Shown piece after piece: positions 34,570-43,284 of a DNA stretch of 64,000 nt; the stretch's first letter is position 1, and each line of letters starts with the position of its first letter. A program made the translations under genes and the position numbers. Source of the DNA: an uncultured Treponema sp. (GTDB lineage: Bacteria; Spirochaetota; Spirochaetia; Treponematales; Treponemataceae); NCBI RefSeq assembly GCF_934725225.1, contig NZ_CAKVAM010000007.1, positions 1-64,000 on the forward strand. The letters are read 5' to 3'. The notes beneath the pieces are model-generated. The model saw nothing but the letters and a program-made list of their open reading frames with translations, had not been told where the DNA came from and did no database searches.

Positions 34570-35845
34570 CCGCAACGTCGTAAATCGCCTGATAAACAAT
34601 GTTGATTTTTTCTTCATCAAGGCTTGAGAAGGCAACTCTTAAAGTTTTTGCGTCTATGGAAATTGTTCCGATTCCGCGGTCGTTTAAAAGTTTCTGCCTT
34701 AATTTTTCTGCGTCAATGCTCATTGTGTCAAAAGACATAAAGTAGCCTGAATTGAATGGAAGCGGCTTTATAAATTTGCTTTCGTGTGTGGAAACAAATT
34801 CGCGCACAAGTTTATAACGGCGTTCAAGAATTTTGCGGAATTCAGCTTTTTCTTCTTCGAGTTTTCCGTCTGATGCCGCTTTTAAAATCAGCGACTGAGA
34901 TGGAGTTGCCGCGCATGAAACTGACGAGCGGATTGCAGCCATGAGTTTTTTTACAAGAGCTTCGTATTGCGCGTCAGAAAGTCCTTTGCAGCCAAAAGTT
35001 ATAAATCCAGTTCTGAATCCCCAGGCAAAATCTTCTTTTGTAGGTCCGTCGATTTTTGCGGCAAGAACATTTTCGTGCAGGTCGCAAAGATATGCAAATA
35101 GCGACTGTTTTTCTATATCGTCTTCATAGTTCAGTCCGAAGTACGCATCATCGCACCAAACCATTACTTTTGCGCCTTTTTCCGCAATTTCCTTTACAAT
35201 TGAAACAAGCTGTTTTGCTTCGTCGGAAGTCGGGCTGTAGCCTGAAGGGTTCTGCGGAAAATTCAAAAGAATGCGGACAGAGCCAGATTCAGCCTGTTTT
35301 TGCATAGTTTCTTTCAATCCTTCAATGTTGAATTTTCCATCCTTGAACATCTTGAACTGAACGAATTTTGCGTTTCGTCTTGCTTCGGCAATAAGAACGT
35401 AATTGTCCCAAGACGGATCTGCTGCAACAAGCGGCTTTGTTTCATCAAGGAAAAGGTCTGCAAGGTAGGAAATTCCCGCTGTAAGGCCAGGAACAACAAC
35501 CGGCAATGAGAATTTTTTATCTTTTAAAAGCGGATTTTTGCGGATAATTGATTCTTTCCACATTGCACGCAAATCCGGATTTCCTGCTGTCGGCGCATAT
35601 CCTACAAGTTCTGAAGAAGTTAAGTCCGGCACATATTTTTTTATAGAAGGAAGCATAATAGGTTTGCCTTCAACAACTGTGGTTCCGATTGTTCCGTTTG
35701 CAGTTTTACCAAGTTTTTTGGCTTCTGCGCTTTGTGCGATTATTCCCTTTGGAAAGTAAAGTCTTGTTCCAACATCAGAAAGCAGCTCGCCTGGCGTTGT
35801 GCCTTTGAGCGCGTCATTTAATTCTTGTGCTAATGGGTTTATCAT
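34553..35845 (-). CDS. Class I/II PLP-dependent aminotransferase
   Basis: A 430-residue aminotransferase of fold type I. The N-terminal VGYAPTAGNPDLRAMW near residue 80, the LLNFPQNPSGYSPT motif (Asn-Pro cofactor contact) near 195, VMWCDDAYFGLNY near 225 and a Lys-containing AAKIDGPTKEDFAWGFRTGFI near 260, where the Schiff-base Lys is expected, identify the family. It probably acts on aspartate, aromatic or related amino acids. The promoter 35854-35882 ends only eight bases before the ATG and no Shine-Dalgarno is present, so the mRNA should be essentially leaderless. The gene overlaps the following binding-protein lipoprotein, indicating one transcript. Confidence 0.85.
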   Translation of the reverse strand: MINPLAQELNDALKGTTPGELLSDVGTRLYFPKGIIAQSAEAKKLGKTANGTIGTTVVEGKPIMLPSIKKYVPDLTSSELVGYAPTAGNPDLRAMWKESIIRKNPLLKDKKFSLPVVVPGLTAGISYLADLFLDETKPLVAADPSWDNYVLIAEARRNAKFVQFKMFKDGKFNIEGLKETMQKQAESGSVRILLNFPQNPSGYSPTSDEAKQLVSIVKEIAEKGAKVMVWCDDAYFGLNYEDDIEKQSLFAYLCDLHENVLAAKIDGPTKEDFAWGFRTGFITFGCKGLSDAQYEALVKKLMAAIRSSVSCAATPSQSLILKAASDGKLEEEKAEFRKILERRYKLVREFVSTHESKFIKPLPFNSGYFMSFDTMSIDAEKLRQKLLNDRGIGTISIDAKTLRVAFSSLDEEKINIVYQAIYDVADELGK

Positions 35846-35853
35846 GATTGCAA

Positions 35854-35882
35854 ATTATAGCTTTTTTGCCTGTTTGTTTCAA
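35854..35882 (-). promoter_or_regulatory. Consensus promoter for leaderless aminotransferase mRNA
   Basis: On the minus strand TTGAAA (35882-35877), exactly 17 bases, then perfect TATAAT (35859-35854). The ATG at 35845 is eight bases after the -10 box, so a 5' leader of about two bases is predicted. Confidence 0.75.
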
Positions 35883-35926
35883 TAATTTTGAGTTGCAGGA
35901 TAAATGTAGAGTTTTGTATTTTGATA

Positions 35927-36002
35927 TGTCATTATCGGACTTGATCCGATAATCTTATGTTACAAATTTTGCTAGATTCCTTGATCAAGTTAGGGAATGA
36001 CA
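35927..36002. repeat. Dispersed palindromic repeat, full copy
   Basis: Left hairpin 35927-35955 (TGTCATTATCGG, CTTGAT, CCGATAATCT) and right hairpin 35974-36002 (AGATTCCTTGATC, ending GGAATGACA) are joined by an AT-rich spacer of 18 bases. Outer ends TGTCATT and AATGACA are complementary, so the element of about 76 bp also folds as one large hairpin. It lies just upstream of the enolase promoter. Confidence 0.75.
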
Positions 36003-36051
36003 AGTGTCGTGGCACAAAAATGAAGGTTCTTGAAAATCTTTTGAATTTAAC

Positions 36052-36080
36052 TTGAAAAATTTAATAGATTTTATTATATT
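36052..36080 (+). promoter_or_regulatory. Promoter of enolase
   Basis: TTGAAA (36052-36057), 17 bases, TATATT (36075-36080). The leader of about 43 bases contains AGGAGG before the ATG. Confidence 0.7.
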
Positions 36081-36102
36081 TAAAGAAATTAGCAATAGCT
36101 AA

Positions 36103-37419
<1,317 letters not shown>

Positions 37420-37425
37420 CTGGAA

Positions 37426-37488
37426 TGTCATTGTTGGGCTTGGCTTGATAATGAAATAAAAGATTCCCCGATTAGTCGGGGAATGACA
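37426..37488. repeat. Dispersed palindromic repeat, full copy plus a fragment
   Basis: Left half 37426-37453 (TGTCATTGTTGGGCTTGG) and right half 37461-37488 (AGATTCCCCGATTAG, ending GGAATGACA), the latter a very stable hairpin. A further fragment with GGAATGAC lies at 37502-37511. Seven bases separate the enolase stop codon from the repeat, which may serve as its 3' end. Confidence 0.75.
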
Positions 37489-37562
37489 AAGTGTCATGCA
37501 TGGGAATGACAAAACTAATTTTTATACAATAGGGTTCAACCTCGAGACCTTTGTAGAATATG

Positions 37563-37604
37563 CTCCGGGAAAAGGAATGTAAGCCTCCTTGCCCGGAGTT
37601 TTTT
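37563..37604 (+). terminator. Hairpin terminator, possibly of a short RNA
   Basis: CTCCGGG (37563-37569) and CCCGGAG (37592-37598) enclose a second stem AAGGA/TCCTT, and six T follow. No gene ends nearby; the nearest upstream stop is enolase, 143 bases away. The rest of the 433-base gap (37420-37852) holds a dispersed repeat, this hairpin, and the control region of the sugar-importer operon. Confidence 0.8.
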
Positions 37605-37743
37605 GTTTCAGGGAATATTTTGCGTTTTTCCATTCTGCATTTTTCTTACAACAAAAAAATCCTAATAGTTTTCTTTTATTTTTTATAGATTTATTCAAAA
37701 AATCACATAAATTAACAAAATAATCAAGAAAATCGGGAATTCA

Positions 37744-37755
37744 GAAAACGTTTCA
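37744..37755. promoter_or_regulatory. LacI-type operator-like palindrome before chvE
   Basis: GAAAACGTTTCA differs by one base from the perfect palindrome TGAAACGTTTCA with central CG, the style of LacI/GalR-family operators. A -10-like TATACT follows at 37761-37766, so a bound repressor would cover the promoter of the ChvE-type importer operon. Confidence 0.45.
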
Positions 37756-37852
37756 TATTGTATACTTTAATCAAGTTAGAAAGTAACGGAACATTTTTGG
37801 AGTTCTGTTAACTAAAAAAAATAAGATATGCATTTTTAAGGAGGTTTATCTT

Positions 37853-38917
37853 ATGAAAAAAATTATCGCTGTTCTTTTGGCTTGCGCGCTCGTGCTTCCA
37901 TGTTTCGCAGCAAAAAAGAAAGGAACAAAAGTAGGTGTTTCTATGCCTACAAAAGACTTGCAGAGATGGAACCAGGACGGAGCAAACATGAAGGCTCAGC
38001 TGGAAAAAGCAGGCTATGTTGTTGACTTGCAGTATGCTAACAATGACATTGCAACTCAGGTTTCCCAGATTGAAAACATGATTACTGGAAAATGCAACGT
38101 TCTTGTTGTTGCTTCTATCGATGGTTCAGCTCTTAAAAACGCGCTTGACGGTGCAAAGAAAAAGAGAATTCCGGTTATTGCTTATGACCGCTTGATTATG
38201 AACACAAATTCAGTTTCTTACTATGCGACATTCGACAACTACAAAGTAGGAACAATTCAGGGTGAATATCTTGTTGACAAGCTGAATCTTAAGAACCGCA
38301 CAAAATCTGATCCTGCTTACATCGAATTCTTCACAGGTTCTCCAGATGACAACAACATCAACTTCTTCTTCGGCGGAGCAATGGACACACTCAAGCCTTA
38401 CCTTGACAGCGGAGTTCTCGTTTGCCGTTCAGGACAGACTTCAAAAGCACAGTGCGCAACTTTGAACTGGTCTACAGAAGAAGGACAGAAACGCATGGAA
38501 AACCTTATCACTTCAAACGGATACGGTCCACGCGGAACAAAACTTGACGCTGTTTATTCTTCAAACGACTCTGTTGCAATGGGAATCACAAACGCTCTTG
38601 TTGCGGCTGGCTACACAAAGGCAAACTTCCCGATTGTTACTGGACAGGACTGCGACATTGGTTCTGTAAAGAACATGCTCAAGGGAACTCAGGCAATGTC
38701 TGTATTCAAGGACACTCGCACTTTGGCAGAAAAAGTTGTTGGAATGGTTGACGCTCTTCTTCAGGGAACAAAACCAGAAATCAACGACACAAAGACTTAC
38801 GACAATGGAAAAGGAATCGTTCCTTCATACCTTTGTGATCCAGTTTATGCTGATGTTTCAAACTACAAGGCTCTCCTTGTTGATTCTGGATACTACACAG
38901 AAGCTCAGCTTAAATAG
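37853..38917 (+). CDS. chvE: Multiple-sugar-binding periplasmic protein (ChvE family)
   Basis: A 354-residue periplasmic binding protein of the ChvE/XylF group, which binds aldopentoses and hexoses such as xylose, arabinose, glucose and galactose. The signal peptide ends near Cys-Phe-Ala-Ala (residue 19). Recognisable parts are VGVSMPTKDLQRWNQDG near residue 26, VVASIDGSALKNAL near 82, IPVIAYDRLIMN near 103 and the C-terminal VPSYLCDPV. AAGGAGG precedes the ATG and codon bias is strong, in line with an abundant protein. It heads an operon with the ATPase and permease, but a hairpin with a T-run lies just after its stop. Confidence 0.92.
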   Translation: MKKIIAVLLACALVLPCFAAKKKGTKVGVSMPTKDLQRWNQDGANMKAQLEKAGYVVDLQYANNDIATQVSQIENMITGKCNVLVVASIDGSALKNALDGAKKKRIPVIAYDRLIMNTNSVSYYATFDNYKVGTIQGEYLVDKLNLKNRTKSDPAYIEFFTGSPDDNNINFFFGGAMDTLKPYLDSGVLVCRSGQTSKAQCATLNWSTEEGQKRMENLITSNGYGPRGTKLDAVYSSNDSVAMGITNALVAAGYTKANFPIVTGQDCDIGSVKNMLKGTQAMSVFKDTRTLAEKVVGMVDALLQGTKPEINDTKTYDNGKGIVPSYLCDPVYADVSNYKALLVDSGYYTEAQLK

Positions 38918-38936
38918 CAAAAGCTAAAATGGTCAA

Positions 38937-38963
38937 GGCGGGGTCAAAAGCCCCGTCTTTTTT
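38937..38963 (+). terminator. Intercistronic (leaky) terminator in the ChvE operon
   Basis: GGCGGGG (38937-38943) pairs with CCCCGTC (38951-38957) through a seven-base loop, followed by six T. It lies between the binding-protein and ATPase genes, the same position as the hairpin in the pentose importer operon. Confidence 0.85.
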
Positions 38964-38998
38964 AGAAGTTTATAATCGGCTTAAAATAGGAGATTCCA

Positions 38999-40531
38999 AT
39001 GGCAAAAGCATTATTGGAAATGCGGAATATTACAAAAGAGTTTCCTGGCGTCAAAGCTCTGAACAACGTTACGCTTTCTGTGGAAGAAGGCGAGATTCAT
39101 GCTCTCTGCGGCGAAAACGGAGCTGGAAAGTCTACTCTTATGAATGTTTTAAGCGGCATTTACGGATACGGCTCTTATTCCGGCGATATTATCTATGACG
39201 GCAAACTCTGCAAATTCCAGACAATAAAAGACAGCGAATCGCTGGGCATTGTAATTATTCATCAGGAGCTGGCTCTTGTTCCTCTTCTGACGATTGCAGA
39301 AAATATGTTCCTTGGAAATGAGCGCGGCTCAAAATTCAAGGTTGACTGGGCAGAAACATTCGACAAGGCTGATTCCCTTCTTGCGGAAGTTGGTCTTAAA
39401 GAATCATCACATACACTTATAAAGGACATTGGCGTTGGCAAGCAGCAGCTTGTAGAAATTGCCAAGGCACTTGGAAAAAAAGTTCGGCTTTTGATTTTGG
39501 ACGAGCCAACTGCTTCCTTGAACGAAAACGAATCCAAGCATCTTTTGGATTTGCTCCTTGAATTCAAAAAGCAGGGAATGACTTCAATTATTATTTCCCA
39601 CAAGCTGAATGAAATTTCTTATGTTGCTGACAAAATTACAGTTATCCGCGACGGCGCTGTAATAAAAACGCTCGACAAGAGCAAAGACGATTTTTCAGAG
39701 AATACAATTATTGCGGCGATGGTTGGCCGTGATATTACAGATAGATTTCCTAAGCGCGCTTCAAAAGTTGGAGATGTCTGCTTTGAAGTCAAGAACTGGT
39801 GCGTGGACCATCCTGTTTTCGATGGAATCAAGGTTTGCGACAATGTGAATTTCAACTTGCGCAAAGGCGAGGTTCTTGGAATTTCGGGGCTTATGGGAGC
39901 CGGACGCACGGAACTTGCAATGAGCATCTTTGGACATTCCTATGGCGCGAATATTTCCGGGCAGATTTTTCTCAACGGAAAAGAAATTGATCTTCCGAAT
40001 GTAAAGTCGGCAATCAACCACAAGATTGCTTATGTAACAGAAGACCGCAAAGGCAACGGACTTATTCTTTCGGAAACAATCACGCAGAACACAGTTTCAG
40101 CAAAGCCGGAAAAAGTTTCTAAGCACGGAATCTACAACTTTGACGAATGCAGACGCGTTGCCCAGAATTCAGCAAAGGAAATGCGTACAAAATGCGCAAC
40201 TGTAGATGAAGCTGTAGGAAATCTTTCGGGCGGAAATATGCAGAAAGTTCTTCTTGGAAAATGGCTTTTTGCCGACCCGGATATTCTGATTCTTGATGAG
40301 CCGACACGCGGAATCGATGTTGGCGCAAAGTACGAGATTTACTGCATTATAAACCGTATGGTTGCAGAAGGAAAATCAGTAATTTTGATTTCCTCTGAAA
40401 TGCCGGAAGTACTTGGAATGAGCGACCGCATTTATGTTATGAATGAAGGCCGCATGATTGCAGAAATGGACGCTAAGGATGCAAGCCAGGAAAAAATCAT
40501 GTCATGCATCATCAGCTCGGAAAATAAATAG
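38999..40531 (+). CDS. gguA: Multiple-sugar ABC transporter ATPase (GguA/XylG type)
   Basis: A 510-residue tandem-domain ATPase of a carbohydrate ABC importer. Domain 1 has Walker [10 protein letters not shown] near residue 39, the family variant of the signature [14 protein letters not shown] near 143 and Walker [16 protein letters not shown] near 162. Domain 2 has [10 protein letters not shown] near 297 in place of Walker A, signature [11 protein letters not shown] near 407 and [15 protein letters not shown] near 428. The ATG has GGAG at a suitable distance. It should couple ATP hydrolysis to the GguB-like permease encoded 24 bases downstream. Confidence 0.95.
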   Translation: MAKALLEMRNITKEFPGVKALNNVTLSVEEGEIHALCGENGAGKSTLMNVLSGIYGYGSYSGDIIYDGKLCKFQTIKDSESLGIVIIHQELALVPLLTIAENMFLGNERGSKFKVDWAETFDKADSLLAEVGLKESSHTLIKDIGVGKQQLVEIAKALGKKVRLLILDEPTASLNENESKHLLDLLLEFKKQGMTSIIISHKLNEISYVADKITVIRDGAVIKTLDKSKDDFSENTIIAAMVGRDITDRFPKRASKVGDVCFEVKNWCVDHPVFDGIKVCDNVNFNLRKGEVLGISGLMGAGRTELAMSIFGHSYGANISGQIFLNGKEIDLPNVKSAINHKIAYVTEDRKGNGLILSETITQNTVSAKPEKVSKHGIYNFDECRRVAQNSAKEMRTKCATVDEAVGNLSGGNMQKVLLGKWLFADPDILILDEPTRGIDVGAKYEIYCIINRMVAEGKSVILISSEMPEVLGMSDRIYVMNEGRMIAEMDAKDASQEKIMSCIISSENK

Positions 40532-40555
40532 CCAAACTTTATTAGGAGTGTAAAT

Positions 40556-41806
40556 ATGGCAGTTAACACAAACAGCTTAAAGAAAATGCTTAAGGGCAAC
40601 ACGATGATTTTTATTCTTCTGGCAGTCATGCTGTTTTTTCAGGCTTTGATTGTTGGATTCGGAAAAGGCTCGCTTTTTGCTCCGGAAAATATTACAAACC
40701 TTATAAACCAGAACGCCTGGGTTGTAATTCTTGCAACTGGTATGCTTCTGTGTATTCTTACCGGCGGAAACATTGACCTTTCTGTTGGTTCTGTAATTTG
40801 TCTTGTTGGTGCAGTTGCAGGAATTTTAATTGTAAACCTTGGCTGGCCAGTTATTCCTTCAATTATTGTATGTCTTATTGTCGGAACAGCAATCGGCGCA
40901 TGGCACGGATTTTTTATTGCCTATGTGCATATTCCGCCGTTTATCTGCACTTTGTCTGGAATGCTTTTGTGGCGCGGAGTTGCCTTGATTCTTCTTGGCG
41001 GAATGACAATTTCTCCGTTCCCTTCAACGTTCATGAACATCTTCAACAGCTATCTTCCGGACCTTGCGCTTGAGCAGGCTACAGACGAGCTTTTTGAAGC
41101 TTCAGAAGATGCCTATTATGCTCTTGTTGACAAGAATGCCCAGATTACTTTGATTGTAACTTTGATTATTGCCGTTATCTGCTGCTTTGTTACTGTTGCT
41201 TCCGCAGTTTATAGCCGCGCTTCAAAAAAGAGAAAGGGATATTCTGTGTCTTCTGCAGGCTCATTTATCGGAAAGCAGGTTGTTTTGTGTGCTGTGATTA
41301 TGCTTGTTGGCTGGCTTCTTGCCCAGGACAAAGGACTTCCGCTTATTCTTGTGATTCTTGCGGTTATTGTCGGAATCTATTCTTACTACACACAAAATAC
41401 AGTTCCTGGCCGCTATCTTTATGCAATCGGCGGAAACGAAAAAGCTGCCCGTCTTTCCGGTGTAAACACAGACAACGTTATGTTCTTTGCTTACACAAAC
41501 ATGGGATTCATTGCTGCTGTTGCCGGACTTGTCTGCGCCGCTCGATTGAACTCTGCCGCTCCTACAGTTGGAACAAGCTATGAAATGGATGCGATTGCGT
41601 CATGCTTTATCGGTGGAGCTTCTGCTTACGGCGGAACAGGAACTGTTGGCGGTGCTGTAATCGGTGCTGTCTTTATGGGAATCCTTAATAACGGTATGTC
41701 AATCCTTGGTGTTGATGCTAACTGGCAGCGCGCGGTAAAAGGTCTTGTTCTTTTGCTTGCTGTAATCTTTGATGTTGTTTCAAAGAAAAGAAGCAGCTCA
41801 AAATAA
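40556..41806 (+). CDS. gguB: Multiple-sugar ABC transporter permease (GguB/XylH type)
   Basis: A 416-residue inner-membrane permease of the RbsC/XylH family, longer than ordinary members because of an insertion around residues 170-260, as in GguB and XylH. Landmarks are LTGGNIDLSVGSVICLVG near residue 66, the coupling loop YAIGGNEKAARLSGVNTDN near 290 and EMDAIASCFIGGASAYGGTGTVGG near 343. Only one permease gene is present, so the pore should be a homodimer. A hairpin terminator follows the gene. Confidence 0.93.
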   Translation: MAVNTNSLKKMLKGNTMIFILLAVMLFFQALIVGFGKGSLFAPENITNLINQNAWVVILATGMLLCILTGGNIDLSVGSVICLVGAVAGILIVNLGWPVIPSIIVCLIVGTAIGAWHGFFIAYVHIPPFICTLSGMLLWRGVALILLGGMTISPFPSTFMNIFNSYLPDLALEQATDELFEASEDAYYALVDKNAQITLIVTLIIAVICCFVTVASAVYSRASKKRKGYSVSSAGSFIGKQVVLCAVIMLVGWLLAQDKGLPLILVILAVIVGIYSYYTQNTVPGRYLYAIGGNEKAARLSGVNTDNVMFFAYTNMGFIAAVAGLVCAARLNSAAPTVGTSYEMDAIASCFIGGASAYGGTGTVGGAVIGAVFMGILNNGMSILGVDANWQRAVKGLVLLLAVIFDVVSKKRSSSK

Positions 41807-41841
41807 GTTAATTCTTATTCATTTTTTCCTCCTTTCATTTT

Positions 41842-41873
41842 GCCCGGTGTCCAAAAAGATGCCGGGTGTTTTT
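41842..41873 (+). terminator. Terminator of the ChvE-GguAB operon
   Basis: CCCGG (41843-41847) and CCGGG (41862-41866), extended by wobble pairs toward the loop, with a T-rich tail. Confidence 0.75.
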
Positions 41874-41914
41874 ATATTGAAGCTTTAACGCTGATTTCAC
41901 TTTGAATTGATGTA

Positions 41915-41943
41915 TTTAAAAAAGACTTGGAATGTTGTATAAT
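41915..41943 (+). promoter_or_regulatory. Promoter of the hemolysin III gene
   Basis: A perfect TATAAT (41938-41943) lies 17 bases after TTTAAA (41915-41920). A leader of about 60 bases leads to GAGG and the ATG at 42013. Confidence 0.65.
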
Positions 41944-42012
41944 ACACGCACAGAATTTCCTCAAAAGAACTTAAGTTTTTAGAGGTTTCAATTAATTTTA
42001 ACGAGGTTTGTC

Positions 42013-42870
42013 ATGGGCGATATTACCCGCAGAATCACAAGAAAATCCTTAAAGGCAAAAAGAAAAGCAGCCATAAAAACTATAAAGGCGCAGGCAAAGG
42101 AAAAAATCCATCAGATAAAAGTTGACTATTCTATGGATGCAGAAAAGAAAAAGGAAAAGGCGGCTGAACGAGAGCGCAAGCGTGAGCTTAGAGCGCAAAA
42201 AGCAAACGCCCGCTTGTCTTACAATGCACGTCAGCCGCGTCCATTTACACTTGGCGAAGATGTCCTTAGTTCAATTGCAAACGGAATCGGAGCAGGGCTT
42301 AGTGTTTCGGCTATTGTTCTTCTGGTTATCCGCGCGTATTTTTATGCTCCGGCTGCGCAGAAAAGCACTTATATTTCAACATTCGCGGTGTTCGGCTCAA
42401 GCCTTTTTGTGCTTCATCTTATGGCGACGCTTTACCATGCGATTTCACCTTCAAAGGCAAAAAAAGTATTTTCTATTTTTAACCATTGCGCGATTTATCT
42501 TTTTATAGGCGGAATCTTTACACCTTTGTTGCTTACCAAAATGTCTGGACCTGCCACAACTGCCTGCGCTGTTCTTTGGGGAATTCTTGCGTTCCTTTTG
42601 GTTTTGTACGCGGTGTTCGGCGCAAGGCTTCATTCGTTTTCTGTTTTTACATACATAGTTTTTGCGGCGATTCTTGTGGGTCTTGCAGCCTCTGGAGCTG
42701 TTGCATTAAATTTTTCAAGCAAAGTATTTTTGTTTGCAGGAGCGGCCGCTTACGGAATAAGCTTTGCATTCTTTATGATGCGGAATTTCAAATGGACTCA
42801 CAGCATCTTCCATCTGTTTGCGATTGGAGCCGCGGTTCTGGTTTTCTTTGGAATTTATAACCTTATATAA
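42013..42870 (+). CDS. Hemolysin III / PAQR-family membrane protein
   Basis: A 285-residue protein of the hemolysin III (YqfA/PAQR) family. The C-terminal 210 residues hold seven membrane spans. Family motifs are FVLHLMATLYHAISPSKAKKVFSIFNHCAIYLFIGG (His and Asn near residues 144-160) and a C-terminal HSIFHLFAIGAAVLVFFGIY with the third His cluster, expected to bind zinc. The N-terminal 75 residues are an unusual, strongly basic helix-like extension of Lys, Arg, Ala and Glu that is not part of the family. The family's role in bacteria is unsettled; the name does not prove haemolytic activity. Confidence 0.88.
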   Translation: MGDITRRITRKSLKAKRKAAIKTIKAQAKEKIHQIKVDYSMDAEKKKEKAAERERKRELRAQKANARLSYNARQPRPFTLGEDVLSSIANGIGAGLSVSAIVLLVIRAYFYAPAAQKSTYISTFAVFGSSLFVLHLMATLYHAISPSKAKKVFSIFNHCAIYLFIGGIFTPLLLTKMSGPATTACAVLWGILAFLLVLYAVFGARLHSFSVFTYIVFAAILVGLAASGAVALNFSSKVFLFAGAAAYGISFAFFMMRNFKWTHSIFHLFAIGAAVLVFFGIYNLI

Positions 42871-42923
42871 ACTGAAATTCTTTGATAAAAATATCAGTTT
42901 AAGTGTCATTCAATAAATCGGAA

Positions 42924-43010
42924 TGTCATTGTCATACTTGGTACAACAATCTTTGAATTTGGATACTTTCGCTATTGCAGAGGATTATCCAGTCAAGCTG
43001 GATAATGACA
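42924..43010. repeat. Dispersed palindromic repeat, full copy
   Basis: Left half 42924-42952 (TGTCATTGTCATACTTGG, ending AACAATCT) and right half 42981-43010 (AGGATTATCCAG, CAAGCTGG, ATAATGACA), separated by 28 bases. It occupies most of the 196-base gap between convergent genes. Confidence 0.7.
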
Positions 43011-43033
43011 GTAAAATATAAAACTAGAAATAG

Positions 43034-43068
43034 AATCCCCGGCTGTTTTTGCAACCGGGGAATTTTTT
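43034..43068. terminator. Bidirectional terminator between hemolysin III and slyX
   Basis: AATCCCCGG and CCGGGGA arms flank a twelve-base loop and are followed by six T on the plus strand. The hairpin overlaps the end of slyX. Confidence 0.8.
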
Positions 43069-43279
43069 AATAATGCGGCGGCTTTCTGTTTGGAATGTCG
43101 CCTTCAAGAATGTCAGAAACTTCATGTAGCTTCTGAGACAAAAGTTTGTTTTCAGTTCTGAGCCGCTCGATTGTTTCTGTATGCTCAACAGAAACCGCCT
43201 GAAGCTGGTTTACAAAGTCTTCCATATAGGCAAGCTTTGTTTCAAGGCTGATTATTTTTTCTTCAATTTCTTTTTCCAT
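43067..43279 (-). CDS. slyX: SlyX family protein
   Basis: A 70-residue protein of the SlyX family: a single coiled coil (residues 1-55, regular heptads such as LETKLAYMEDFVNQL) ending in the diagnostic tail Pro-Pro-His-Tyr. The molecular role of SlyX is not established. It starts five bases after the stop of the beta-CASP nuclease gene on the same strand and is probably co-transcribed with it. Confidence 0.9.
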   Translation of the reverse strand: MEKEIEEKIISLETKLAYMEDFVNQLQAVSVEHTETIERLRTENKLLSQKLHEVSDILEGDIPNRKPPHY

Positions 43280-43284
43280 TTGAA

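Noticed and set aside
34570..34635. Extended start of the binding-protein lipoprotein
   Set aside because: It would overlap the aminotransferase by 83 bases and place a basic stretch before a perfect lipoprotein signal peptide.
37535..37604. tRNA gene (GGTTCAACC-like arm)
   Set aside because: The T-arm-like word is not followed by an acceptor stem, and no anticodon arm can be formed.
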